Of a stretch of DNA of 64,000 bases, positions 9,159-17,221 are shown one piece after another. The notes beneath the pieces were generated by a model. It was not told where the DNA came from. It did not search any database and was given only the letters and a program-made list of their open reading frames with translations. The stretch comes from an uncultured Flavobacteriaceae bacterium. Lineage in GTDB: Bacteria > Bacteroidota > Bacteroidia > Flavobacteriales > Flavobacteriaceae. The DNA is taken from positions 868,001-932,000 of the forward strand of contig CANLQD010000003.1 in assembly GCA_947493175.1 (NCBI GenBank). Direction: 5' to 3'. Both the position numbers and the translations under genes were made by a program. Position 1 is the first letter of the stretch. Each line of letters starts with the position of its first letter.

Positions 9159-10049
9159 TTACTTTTCTACCTGTTTTTTCATATCCTGCAAATAGGGTAT
9201 GAATCCCTCTACATCCTGATAGTTTTGGTTATGCCAGTATACCGTTCCTTTTGATAGATGGTCCGGTGTTTCATCCGTAGTCAAATATAAGGTATGGTAC
9301 CCCTCGGCATGTATTACTAGCTCTGAATAGTCTTTCATTCTGGGGGCATCCCGTTCAAAAAACCGAGATTGTCCCCAAGTACCGAGATACACATCAAAAT
9401 CTTCAAACTTATAATGTGGGTTATTGCTATCTAAGTTTCGATAGGTTTGGCGATCTCCATTCTTGAAGATGAACTTCCTTACTTTTTCAAAATCTTTCTT
9501 TGAAAAAGTTGTAGAAATATCTACAAACTTCTCAGCTTCCAGTTCTTTCCAATCTTCCAACAAACTGTACATCCCTTGAAACGGATACTCCTTTCGTTTC
9601 ATTTGAAATTTCACCTCTTGTCCTGCATCGAACCGAAGGTAACGCCCATCGATTCTTCCTGTTTGCAGGTCATACTGATAGTCTTTCATGTACGGATAAC
9701 TTAAATTCCCCTCCCCATCCGCATAAAAAGAGATTTTACGTAAATCCTTGATGTCTTTATACTGTAGATAGAGAATGGCATTAAGCTTGCCATCTTCTTC
9801 AAAGAAATGTTTGGAGGTCATCGCAAGTGACCCTAGATCCGCGTTGAGCATTTGGGTACGCAATAGTGAATCAAGACCGGATTTGGCTTCATTTCGATAT
9901 TGCTCTAGACTATAGATATCCTGTTGGCGGAGTACGATCTGTTTGGTCTGTGTGTTTATTTCAATCTCCGCAGATTTTGCGCCAATAGGGATGTCTTCTG
10001 TAGATAAGAATGAAACCAGTGCAAAGACTAAAATCTTTATTTCTTCCAT
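9159..10049 (-). CDS. Hypothetical protein, probably exported
   Basis: This 296-residue protein has a short hydrophobic N-terminus (ILVFALVSFLS) that may be a weak signal peptide. The body mixes charged and aromatic beta-like stretches, and no family is recognised. The start overlaps the end of the macro-domain gene by 13 nt, which indicates translational coupling. It is part of the 8.1-13.1 kb minus-strand gene run. A shorter form from an internal ATG cannot be excluded. Confidence 0.7.
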   Translation of the reverse strand: MEEIKILVFALVSFLSTEDIPIGAKSAEIEINTQTKQIVLRQQDIYSLEQYRNEAKSGLDSLLRTQMLNADLGSLAMTSKHFFEEDGKLNAILYLQYKDIKDLRKISFYADGEGNLSYPYMKDYQYDLQTGRIDGRYLRFDAGQEVKFQMKRKEYPFQGMYSLLEDWKELEAEKFVDISTTFSKKDFEKVRKFIFKNGDRQTYRNLDSNNPHYKFEDFDVYLGTWGQSRFFERDAPRMKDYSELVIHAEGYHTLYLTTDETPDHLSKGTVYWHNQNYQDVEGFIPYLQDMKKQVEK

Positions 10050-10567
10050 GCGTTCTTTTTTAATTCCAATTGGGTGGTAAATCCTTCAAAATAGGCCTCA
10101 TTGTAACAGTAGAACTGTATTTCTCTCAACTTATCGCAGGAAAGAGCGCTATCGATCCCTATGCGAATAACCTCCGAAACGGGATAACCGAAAACACCGT
10201 GGCTTAAACTTGGAATGCGCACGGTAAATGCTCCAAATTCAATCGCCTTGGAGAAGATACTATGGTAAAAATTTTCTAGTTGTTTCTGGTCATTTTCTTC
10301 CTGTGACGCTTCTAAAACGGCATACATTAAACTTGCTTGTTGGCCGTTTTCCTCTGGTATGATGTAAACATCACCATACGCTACCTTGCTTTTATCCGGG
10401 ATGATGCTTCGTTCTGCTCGTAGTTGATAGCGATGGTTATAGATGACATAGTCCAATGATCTATGGACACCGGAGGTTTCTAGCCCTCGGCCTACCGGAG
10501 CCACGATGATGTCGACATTTCTTTTGGTAATGTCCTCGGTTTTATCAAAAATCTTGATATTCCGCAT
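10037..10567 (-). CDS. Macro-domain-like protein
   Basis: The 176-residue product matches the fold pattern of macro domains, which bind ADP-ribose: VDIIVAPVG (strand and loop 1), then GVHRSLDYVIY, a later AIEFGAFTVRIPSLSHGVFGYP that matches the canonical second loop (S-x-G-[IV]-[FY]-G-[YF]-P), and a C-terminal strand REIQFYCYN. The usual NAAN with catalytic Asn in loop 1 is replaced by APVGRG, so it may bind rather than hydrolyse ADP-ribose. It lies between an ankyrin and HExxH protein and an exported hypothetical gene. Family assignment comes from motif reading only. Confidence 0.7.
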   Translation of the reverse strand: MRNIKIFDKTEDITKRNVDIIVAPVGRGLETSGVHRSLDYVIYNHRYQLRAERSIIPDKSKVAYGDVYIIPEENGQQASLMYAVLEASQEENDQKQLENFYHSIFSKAIEFGAFTVRIPSLSHGVFGYPVSEVIRIGIDSALSCDKLREIQFYCYNEAYFEGFTTQLELKKNAWKK

Positions 10568-10568
10568 A

Positions 10569-12014
10569 TTACAGGTATCTCCTAGCCTTTAGAAACTTGA
10601 CCATTTTCGGATGTATTTCGTGCCGGGTCATTTTGCGAATCGGCTTTGTTTTGGCCCCATTTTTTACAAGAAAAGTGACCATCTGGGTGTCGTTGTTCAT
10701 CACAGCCGCGCAGATGGGGGTTTTATCGAATTTCAGGTATAGCCCCGATTTGATTTCGGTATTGGCTCCAGCTTTTATCAAAAAATCCACGACCTCGATG
10801 TTCCCGGTTTCCACAGCAACCTCCAAAATGCTTTTTCCATTCCCGGCTACACGATCTAAGGTCGCACCTAATTTGAGGAGGTATGTGATTAGGGCGATAT
10901 TTTCTTTTTTACAGGCTTCCATCAAGGGCAAGCAGTCCATTAATTCTCCTGGTTCGGAGTAATCGATATCCGCATTGTAGCGCAGTAGCAATTCGATTAA
11001 ATCAACACTGCCGCGTAGTACCGCTATGCTGAGGGGGGTACCGCCAATATCCACAAAATTGGGAGATACCCCACGTTCCAAAAGGGTTTCGACAGTATCC
11101 AAATCGACCTGATAACAGGCCTGTACCAAATCTTTTCGTAATTCTTTCAAGGTGTTTGCCGAAAGGTCAGTGTCTTTAACGGTCTTCTTTTCAACGGTAC
11201 GTTCCAAAGTTTCCTGCACCGATGTATTAATGGTCTTTTTCCAGAATACGGTAGCATCCTTTTTGTTGTTGTTCGATTGTAGGTATGCCAAACTACGTTC
11301 GAAATATTTCCGAACAGAAGCATCTAGATGTTTTGTATAAGGCTGTTCCCCCTCTTTCTTTTTCAACGATAAAGAGGCCATGGCATAAGCGCTGACCTGT
11401 TCGGGCAAATACCCTTGGCTTTGCATTTGCCAGCCAAAACCGCTATTGAGACCGGATGCAAATTGAAATTTTGCGTTGGCAATAAATATACCGAAGCCAT
11501 AAACGATTGCCGTAAGATCTGTAAGGTACTCGTTATTTTCAATGATTCGGTGCTCCCCTAACAATTTTTCATGGGCCAACTCATGGCTTATGGTCGCAAT
11601 TAAACTCTCAGGATGTTTAAGTTGCCCTCGCTCTATTCTTATGAGCGTCTTGCCTGCTTGTTTTTGGTAGGTGCCAGCAGCTCCGGAAGACTTCCCGAAA
11701 ATATCGGCGGAAGTGGTCACAATAGTGCCATCGTCCAAGGTCTGGGTATCCTCGGAATAAAACTCCAGTTGCACTTTCCCTTGGGGAATTTGCATTGATG
11801 CCATACAGCGTTTTAGGATGAATTCGGCATCTGTTTCTGAACCATCGAATTCCCGATCAAAAAAAGCTGCGGTAGGTTCCACTGTTGTCACGGACAACAA
11901 CGTTTCCTCCCCCAAACTTTCCCTTAAGAACGAGAGCGATTCTTCTACCCAAACTTGGTCTTCAGGGGTAATCGGCAACTTTGGTTTTTTCTTCCAGAAC
12001 ATGTATGGTTTCAT
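10569..12014 (-). CDS. Ankyrin-repeat protein with HExxH (putative metallopeptidase-like) domain
   Basis: The 481-residue protein (ATG at 12014, preferred over 12047 because it begins MKPYMFWKKK) has two parts. Residues ~1-230 contain TISHELAHEKLLGEH, an HExxH zinc-ligand motif, followed ~14 residues later by NEYLTDLTA, a possible third ligand as in gluzincin-like domains. Residues ~300-470 are about five ankyrin repeats (TPLSIAVLRGSVDLIELLLRY, KSILEVAVETGNIEVVDFL). No signal peptide is seen, so it is probably cytoplasmic. Ankyrin proteins in such clusters are often immunity or scaffold proteins. Proteolytic activity is only inferred from the motif. Confidence 0.75.
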   Translation of the reverse strand: MKPYMFWKKKPKLPITPEDQVWVEESLSFLRESLGEETLLSVTTVEPTAAFFDREFDGSETDAEFILKRCMASMQIPQGKVQLEFYSEDTQTLDDGTIVTTSADIFGKSSGAAGTYQKQAGKTLIRIERGQLKHPESLIATISHELAHEKLLGEHRIIENNEYLTDLTAIVYGFGIFIANAKFQFASGLNSGFGWQMQSQGYLPEQVSAYAMASLSLKKKEGEQPYTKHLDASVRKYFERSLAYLQSNNNKKDATVFWKKTINTSVQETLERTVEKKTVKDTDLSANTLKELRKDLVQACYQVDLDTVETLLERGVSPNFVDIGGTPLSIAVLRGSVDLIELLLRYNADIDYSEPGELMDCLPLMEACKKENIALITYLLKLGATLDRVAGNGKSILEVAVETGNIEVVDFLIKAGANTEIKSGLYLKFDKTPICAAVMNNDTQMVTFLVKNGAKTKPIRKMTRHEIHPKMVKFLKARRYL

Positions 12015-12048
12015 TTTTTTTCTGCCTGCTTGCAGTGGTCCATGCATC

Positions 12049-12291
12049 TTAGAGATTGTCTAAAAATTGGGTCCAAATTTCATAGGGAAAACTGTATTTA
12101 TCAGGTCCATCGTGCACATCATAGATGTCGATGGGAGTTTTCAAGCCTTTGTAAAAAAATCCGTTCCGCATTGAATGTGCTCCAAATCCCTTTAATTGGA
12201 GGCGCCCATTTTCCTGTGTTGTCCAAGAGATACTTTCATTAATCGTATAACTCAAAAGGGATTTTAGTGTTTTTATTGTCTTAATCTTCAT
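12049..12291 (-). CDS. Small hypothetical protein
   Basis: The 80-residue product starts at the ATG at 12291, which overlaps the stop of the short frame upstream (TGATG). That junction is a classic coupling arrangement and is why this start is chosen over 12378. No motif is recognised; it has a charged N-terminus and a C-terminal aromatic region. Given the defect upstream, it may be the tail of a once larger protein, but as it stands it is a complete frame ending 1 nt before the region of the ankyrin gene start. Confidence 0.55.
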   Translation of the reverse strand: MKIKTIKTLKSLLSYTINESISWTTQENGRLQLKGFGAHSMRNGFFYKGLKTPIDIYDVHDGPDKYSFPYEIWTQFLDNL

Positions 12292-12513
12292 CAAAAGGTC
12301 TGTACCGTATAATTGTTGGTCACCGGCAAATCGATTCGAACGGTCTCGAAATTCCACGAATGTTTCTCTCCTTCCCAAACCGATTCTTTAGGTTCTTTGC
12401 GATATATAAATTCACCTTTTAGCAAGGCAAGGGTCTCTCTGCCCAGTGCGTGCTGCCCGCAACCGTATAACCATTTCCAAAAGTCTTTTTCCCTAAAACT
12501 CTTTATTCATCAT
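12291..12513 (-). pseudogene. Small gene with an apparent +1 frameshift in a T4 run near its start
   Basis: Two ATGs at 12508-12513 open a frame (MMNKEF) that stops after six codons. Removing one T from the four-T run (positions 12495-12498, read on the minus strand) joins it to a 67-codon frame with protein-like composition (for example REKDFWKWLYGCGQHALG and WNFETVRIDLPVTNN) that has no start of its own and ends in the TGATG junction with the next gene. The total is 223 nt, one more than a multiple of three. It could be a pseudogene, a sequencing error or slippage. Product family unknown. Confidence 0.6.
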
Positions 12514-12548
12514 CGCTGTGTTTAGCTATCAGTTAACCTTACTACTTC

Positions 12549-13103
12549 CTAGTATACGATTTCATACGTATCGAAAAGTTGTTCAACCCTACTATAAAAT
12601 ACATTGGGCAAACCTTCGGTATAGGCATAATAATCAGGTGCCGGAATCGTTTTTCCTTTTAATTTTTCATACATCACAGAGGGAACTTCTCGAACCATTT
12701 GCATATCTGTTCGTTTGGCCGTCCAATCGGTTTCTTGATTTATCTCTATATTCTTAGAATCGAATGCCAGTGTGTTTTTAAGATAAAAACCATTGCAGTA
12801 CTTTGCCTCTATTTCCGCTATGTAGTCAAACATTTCAATAGCCCAAGCATGCTCTTTCAGGCAATCTTCACGATTGCGGAATTGCTTGTAAAAGTATGGT
12901 TCCGACATCCAATAAGCTGCCAATACAATAGCTTTATCCGTTTCTGGATTGTTTTTAATCCTATTTAATAAATGCGTATTGGAGTCCCAGTTGGAGGTAA
13001 TTAACGCGTAATAAGTCTCCTCTGCAGAAGCGATTGCCAAGAAATCTTCCCAAATCTTGTTTTCGAGTTGTTGGTACTTTTTTTCGCTTATTCTTTTTTT
13101 CAT
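12549..13103 (-). CDS. DUF4274-like protein
   Basis: The 184-residue protein has a segment (residues ~33-72) reading LITSNWDSNTHLLNRI, then TDKAIVLAAYWMS. It resembles the DUF4274 pattern of an N-W-D turn, a following helix, and a T/D-x-A-x-x-x-x-Y-W helix. DUF4274 proteins are found in polymorphic-toxin immunity clusters. No signal peptide is present. It heads the 12-13 kb gene run, and a short AGGGTA-GTT-TACCCT palindrome lies 18 nt upstream of the ATG. The assignment is tentative. Confidence 0.65.
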   Translation of the reverse strand: MKKRISEKKYQQLENKIWEDFLAIASAEETYYALITSNWDSNTHLLNRIKNNPETDKAIVLAAYWMSEPYFYKQFRNREDCLKEHAWAIEMFDYIAEIEAKYCNGFYLKNTLAFDSKNIEINQETDWTAKRTDMQMVREVPSVMYEKLKGKTIPAPDYYAYTEGLPNVFYSRVEQLFDTYEIVY

Positions 13104-13121
13104 CGTCTGTTAAGTAGCATT

Positions 13122-13136
13122 AGGGTAGTTTACCCT
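13122..13136 (-). promoter_or_regulatory. AGGGTA-GTT-TACCCT palindrome
   Basis: A perfect 6-bp inverted repeat with a 3-nt spacer, 18 nt upstream of the start at 13103. The arms are in the opposite order to the TCCCT...AGGGA family, so it is treated separately. It may be an operator. Confidence 0.3.
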
Positions 13137-13151
13137 CCCAAAATTAAACTC

Positions 13152-13608
13152 CTATGTAAATTCCAATACTAGTTGTTCTAGAAAAGTAAAAAAACCGCGT
13201 TTTCTGGTTCTATCGCAGTTGTCAGCATGCAGCGGTTCTTCATTCGACATATCTTCAGAACGATGGGCATATACCAAATAGCTTTTATTAAGCTCAAACA
13301 CTACATCACATAATCTGGTTTCTTCAATGATTATGTGCTTTTTTGAAATAAGTGTCTTTCTACCCTTATGGATCTGTTTCACTTCAAAAATATATGCAAA
13401 CTTTGCATTTGAACCCGCGAATTTATAAGCACTCTTATCGGTAACGTCTCTCTTTTCAACTACTTTTCCGAGGAAGACCACGTCTGCATTTTTTTGATTT
13501 TCAAGTATCCCCACCGGCCTGCATGAGCAGGCACTTGTAACGAAAACCGACAAACCAAAAAATACCAACTATATAATATTTAAGATTACTTCTTTTATGA
13601 AATTGCAT
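13152..13608 (-). CDS. Exported CxC protein with an apparent frameshift in its signal peptide
   Basis: The main frame (13152-13568) begins directly after a stop codon and has only a TTG start. Its mature part begins SACSCRPVG, followed by ADVVFLGKVVEK, which resembles the TIMP/netrin-like pattern of a CxC start and a beta strand. An ATG at 13606-13608 opens MQFHKRSNLKYYIVGIF in another frame. Deleting one base from the A6 run at 13557-13562 joins them into a normal basic plus hydrophobic signal peptide ending before the CSC. A real frameshift mutation or a homopolymer read error are both possible. Confidence 0.6.
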
Positions 13609-14012
13609 TTTTTGTTCTTAGGGGTATCCAAAAAGTTCTGATTACTATGATGATCTAAACTGTATCAAATGCCTCTTGCATTTCATTCGCCACTCATTTG
13701 CCTTTTTGTCCGTATCAATGTGCCAGTAATTTAATTCCTTTTTAAAACAATTGTTCATACAGACAGACTATAGAGCAATGTTTAAACTTGTAAAGGCAAG
13801 GTAAGGCCTCATGCGATATATGGGATAACAAGGTATTTCACTTCTGGATTTATTCGTATTACATACCGAACAAATTTAGGGCTTGCCATATGTGGATTTA
13901 TCCCAGAAAACAGGGAATATTAAAACGCCTGTCACTTCACGTTTAGAACTATCTGATACAACCGTTGGACTAATATTGTTGCGGTTATTTATTGTTGCAT
14001 GCCCCCTCTCAA
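13609..14012. other. Gene-free stretch
   Basis: About 400 nt without a convincing reading frame. It is AT-rich and the only structure I see is the degenerate TCCCA-N6-AGGGA palindrome at 13901-13916. Confidence 0.5.
13901..13916 (-). promoter_or_regulatory. TCCCA-N6-AGGGA island palindrome (degenerate copy)
   Basis: Minus-strand reading is TCCCTGTTTTCTGGGA. It matches the island palindrome with one mismatch in the second arm. It is ~290 nt from the next minus-strand start, farther than the other copies. Confidence 0.35.
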
Positions 14013-14624
14013 CTAAAAGGAATCGGTTTGTGTGCCGATGGCTGCTTCATGGTATTCATATCTATTGCCAGCTTCGTCGGTTCGTACTCCTAAAATCATG
14101 TCGTGTACATAGATAGCCGTGCTATCCGGAAAAGGTTTTACACTTGTGTAGGTCTTAAGTTTAGTACGTTCTTTTTGATTGTTTTCATAATAATACGTCC
14201 CCAAAGAGAGGCTATTTCCTTTAATCCTGAACTGTGTTCTTAAAACACCGTCACCCGGAATTCTATAAATACGCTTATCGTCTTCAAATTCTTTTGCTAC
14301 CCCATCTTCCTGACCATAAATGACTTTGATGTAACCTCTGTAGTTATTTGGGATGATAAAAACATCATCTGAAGGTTCGTTGATATAAATGAAAGCACAG
14401 AAGGCCATTATCGGACTCATTCCGATGAGCGTTTGCCAAAGTTTAAATCTTGGTAGTCTTTTCGTGATACCGGAAATCAATAAAAAGAAAATTCCGATTC
14501 CTATGGTATAGAAGTACAGTAATGTCGGGTACCATTGGCCTGCGAACATCAAAACACTCATCACCAATCCAGCGATTAGGTAAAGTAATCCGATAATTCC
14601 GAGGGGTGTTTTAAGGTTTCTCAT
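14013..14624 (-). CDS. Membrane protein with DUF6843-like C-terminal domain
   Basis: The 203-residue protein has three predicted transmembrane segments (residues ~8-27, 38-54 and 65-80), then a soluble domain with VFIIPNNYRGYIKVIYGQ and YRIPGDGVLRTQF. That pattern of an IP-x-x-Y-x-G strand followed by a P-x-x-G-x-L-x-T turn resembles DUF6843, seen in Bacteroidota membrane proteins. Function is unknown. The gene stands alone between two gene-poor stretches. Family assignment is from memory of the pattern and should be treated as moderate. Confidence 0.7.
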   Translation of the reverse strand: MRNLKTPLGIIGLLYLIAGLVMSVLMFAGQWYPTLLYFYTIGIGIFFLLISGITKRLPRFKLWQTLIGMSPIMAFCAFIYINEPSDDVFIIPNNYRGYIKVIYGQEDGVAKEFEDDKRIYRIPGDGVLRTQFRIKGNSLSLGTYYYENNQKERTKLKTYTSVKPFPDSTAIYVHDMILGVRTDEAGNRYEYHEAAIGTQTDSF

Positions 14625-14932
14625 TTAGATTTATGTTGCTACTACAAGAAAAAGAACCGTTGAATTAGAAGACTTGGTGTTGTTAGAATCGTGGTTGTTA
14701 AAACGTGATTTTACTGGATCTTATTGCGATGACAAAACCAAAATACAATGGCTACCGAACGGTTTAACACAACTAGTTGGCCTATTAAATATCCTATTAT
14801 ACCTGCCTTTTCTAACCTACTTGCAAAAAAACAAACTATAACACAAAACGTATCAATATGGTAATCGGAGGGCTTTTGCCATTTTCTCTTTATGTTTCTA
14901 CAAGTTAAACGTGAAACATACTACGGAAATTT
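14625..14932. other. Gene-free stretch
   Basis: About 308 nt upstream of the membrane gene at 14013. I see no credible reading frame, strong hairpin or promoter box. Confidence 0.45.
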
Positions 14933-15124
14933 TTAGGGCGCTCCGGGCATCAACAAAAAATATACAACAATTAGAATGGGTACAACGGCCAAAATATACC
15001 ACACTTTTTTAACTTTTTTTCTCTTCATTTTTCGATATATCCATATCGACAATAGTATCGGTAATCCGATGGTTACAACGGGAATCAAAAAGAAAATAAG
15101 GTTATAAAAAAACTCGTTCATCAA
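14933..15124 (-). CDS. Small two-helix membrane protein
   Basis: The 63-residue product has two hydrophobic helices (residues ~7-29 and ~43-59) separated by a strongly basic linker (YRKMKRKKVKK), which predicts a hairpin with the loop on the cytoplasmic side. No family is recognised. A TCCCTG...CAGGGA palindrome lies 67 nt upstream of the start. The coding character (clear helices, basic loop) supports a real gene. Confidence 0.6.
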   Translation of the reverse strand: MMNEFFYNLIFFLIPVVTIGLPILLSIWIYRKMKRKKVKKVWYILAVVPILIVVYFLLMPGAP

Positions 15125-15190
15125 TTTTCAGATTTTGTCTGATCGATATGCTGTATTATATCGTATTAACGGGAAAACCAATATTCTACA

Positions 15191-15206
15191 TCCCTGCAAA
15201 CAGGGA
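15191..15206 (-). promoter_or_regulatory. TCCCT-N6-AGGGA island palindrome
   Basis: TCCCTG-CAAA-CAGGGA, a perfect 6-bp inverted repeat. It lies 67 nt upstream of the small membrane protein gene start at 15124, on the side expected for an operator. Confidence 0.45.
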
Positions 15207-15228
15207 ATTATTGACCTCTATACTTAAT

Positions 15229-15645
15229 CTACCAATAGGCACCCGACAAAAAGGTCATCCGTAGAAAGCTAACGATACTCTCTTCGGTTAATTTCAAAGG
15301 GGCTTCCAAATCGTTGACCTCATCATCATTGATAAAAACCAGGTAAAGGCCATCTTTATGTGCTAGTAGCGCATTTTCAATAGCGGTTTCCTCGTGAGCC
15401 AACGTCTTGTTGACCGTATCGCCAAAAACTATTTTTCCCGTCTCTCCCTGGTCCTGTATTTCAGCCGGACTTAAAAAAGGGAGTATGGTAACCCCCTCGT
15501 GTTTTTCGTTGTACCGTCTTACTTCGTGGCGCACACATGCTTCGATCAGCTCCTTTAATGTTTCAGGCTTGCTATCGAGAGTGATTTGCAACTGTTTTAT
15601 CTTTTTTTTGCCGAGACGTTTGAATTGTAGGGTCAATTGGTTCAT
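15229..15645 (-). CDS. Hypothetical protein
   Basis: The 138-residue soluble protein starts MNQLTLQFKRLGKKKIKQLQI, followed by a helix (ETLKELIEACVRHEVRRYN) and a segment TGKIVFGDTVNKTLAHEETAIENAL. No signal peptide and no family I recognise. It is the last gene of a run with the 15.6, 16.6, 17.2 and 22.3 kb genes, with its start 6 nt after the preceding stop. Co-location downstream of the DUF4132 giant gene suggests a shared system. Confidence 0.75.
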   Translation of the reverse strand: MNQLTLQFKRLGKKKIKQLQITLDSKPETLKELIEACVRHEVRRYNEKHEGVTILPFLSPAEIQDQGETGKIVFGDTVNKTLAHEETAIENALLAHKDGLYLVFINDDEVNDLEAPLKLTEESIVSFLRMTFLSGAYW

Positions 15646-15651
15646 AGGGTA

Positions 15652-16338
15652 TTATTGACTTGGTTTATATTTTTGATAGGTGGTCACACCTTCTGACCAT
15701 GCCACCTGCATTTCTTGCGGGTCCAATTTCTTGATGACCCCTTTGGTTACTTGACCATGTTTTACGAAGAGTGTAATGGTATCTTTTACAATGGTATAAC
15801 TGATATAGCGGTTTCCTTCCACCCCAAAAACATACAACCCGTAATGATTGAATCTTAAACCGTTCAAATCCTCCGTTCCGTTTTTGAGCCAAGCGCCTTG
15901 TAAATCCTCTTTTGTAAACTTACAATCAATAATTGTATCGTACTGTTGACCTTTCATAGGCTTTTGTGCTTGCAAGACCAACTCGCGGTTAACATGCCCC
16001 TTTAGTACCACGGAGCTTGAGTCTTGTCTAAGAATAGGTGAAAACATGCGTTTCCCACCCATGTACCACTCCATCACCAAAGAGTCCGATATATAGCCGG
16101 GCTTTTCTAAGTGTAATTCCAGTATGTATCCTTTTTTACCAGGCTTTTCCCGTACTATTTTAAAAAAACCATTTTTATCGGTCAGCACCGATGGGTTGCC
16201 CACCTCACCTGAACGCACTCGGACCGATGGTACCGTCCTGCCCAATTCGTCGACCACAATACCCGAATAGTAGTGACTCCATTTTGGAGCACAGGATACC
16301 AATAATAGTACTGCCGCTAAAAATATGTGCTTTTTCAT
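15652..16338 (-). CDS. Lipoprotein with carboxypeptidase-regulatory-like domain
   Basis: The 228-residue product has a lipoprotein signal (FLAAVLLLVSC) and then SGIVVDELGRTVPSVRV...VLTDKNGFFKIV, the pattern of a carboxypeptidase D regulatory-like beta-sandwich (about residues 25-100). The C-terminal half (GAWLKNGTEDLNGLRFNHYGLYVFG) resembles lipocalin-like small barrels. It is predicted to sit in the outer or inner membrane by its lipid. Its ATG overlaps the stop of the broken small gene upstream (ATGA). Confidence 0.78.
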   Translation of the reverse strand: MKKHIFLAAVLLLVSCAPKWSHYYSGIVVDELGRTVPSVRVRSGEVGNPSVLTDKNGFFKIVREKPGKKGYILELHLEKPGYISDSLVMEWYMGGKRMFSPILRQDSSSVVLKGHVNRELVLQAQKPMKGQQYDTIIDCKFTKEDLQGAWLKNGTEDLNGLRFNHYGLYVFGVEGNRYISYTIVKDTITLFVKHGQVTKGVIKKLDPQEMQVAWSEGVTTYQKYKPSQ

Positions 16339-16565
16339 TTACCATCAACTTTGAAATCGTTAGACGCTTGTAAAATTTCTTCGTATACTTCCATGGTCAT
16401 CTCTCTTAAAACTAAACAATACGGTAGTTCTTTGTCTTCCTTTCTGAGGATTAAAAATAAGTAAGCAGTCTTTTCCGTTCACCTATAAAAAATATGTTCA
16501 TAGCTTCGGGTATACCTAGATTCTCTTTTTGGCACCTCAAAAATATTTCGCATTCTTTGGCTCAT
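16335..16565 (-). pseudogene. Small gene with in-frame stop (interrupted, ~76 codons)
   Basis: One frame runs from the ATG at 16565 for 28 codons (to YEHIFYR), meets a TGA, then continues for 47 codons (TEKTAYLFLILRKEDKE...) to a TGA that overlaps the next ATG. Reading with one T fewer in the T6 run and one A more in the following A4 run gives a smoother junction (HIFIGERKKTAYLFLILRKE) with no stop, so two compensating homopolymer errors are an alternative to a nonsense mutation. The coupling to the downstream lipoprotein supports a real former gene. Confidence 0.5.
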
Positions 16566-16584
16566 TTTGAAGTGGGAATAGGCA

Positions 16585-17211
16585 TTATCGAATCTCTGCC
16601 AACTCCCATTCTTGGTACATTTTAAAAGCTATCATCTTTTTCCCTTCATGCTCAAAGACGAACTTTCCGTCACGCTCTGCCATCAGGTGAAACCTTGTCT
16701 TGAATTTCGATTCCAAAAAAGCGTCCAGGCTAAGCATGTCATAATATCTGGTTTCCTCAACGGCCCAACGTAGGTATGAAATACCATAATCAAAATAGTC
16801 CTTGCTATTTCCACAGAGACGTGGATACTCAGAAGGCGAAAACGTAGGTTCTGGATTGTAGCTGAAATTGATGATCAGCTCCGTATCGGTTACTTCGTCT
16901 GTATTTTCACCCCGCCTTAACTCCTGTCTAATCTTATTTGCGTCGCCATTGATATATCCGGTTAGGTTCATTGTTGAGATCAAAGCTCCTTTTGCTACCA
17001 TGGGTCCACTCATATGTTTCAAGACCTTGAATATAAAATAACTTGTTGCCACATGACATGGTGTTCCACCTTCTTCTACGAGGGCCACCTTGGCCGTGGT
17101 CAACTCCAAGGTATCCGAGTCGACGTTCTGACCATATACATTTCCTCCTAAGTTCATTAGAATTGCCATCATCAAAATTTCACCTATTCTACGGCATATT
17201 TTTTTCATCAT
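16585..17211 (-). CDS. Exported hypothetical protein
   Basis: Starting at 17211 the product is 208 residues with a basic N-terminus, a hydrophobic stretch (IGEILMMAILMNLGG) and a likely cleavage at VYGQ, a signal peptide for export across the inner membrane. The mature part has two cysteines (TPCHVATSYF and RLCGNS). A longer frame to 17280 would overlap the DUF4132 gene and put the signal inside, so it is rejected. It lies 10 nt downstream of that gene's stop and is probably in the same transcript. No family recognised. Confidence 0.75.
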   Translation of the reverse strand: MMKKICRRIGEILMMAILMNLGGNVYGQNVDSDTLELTTAKVALVEEGGTPCHVATSYFIFKVLKHMSGPMVAKGALISTMNLTGYINGDANKIRQELRRGENTDEVTDTELIINFSYNPEPTFSPSEYPRLCGNSKDYFDYGISYLRWAVEETRYYDMLSLDAFLESKFKTRFHLMAERDGKFVFEHEGKKMIAFKMYQEWELAEIR

Positions 17212-17221
17212 TTTCCCGGTA

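Noticed and set aside
12049-12378. Longer 109-codon frame of the small gene
   Set aside because: Its first 29 codons lie in a different frame from the better-supported upstream gene; the coupled ATG at 12291 is preferred.
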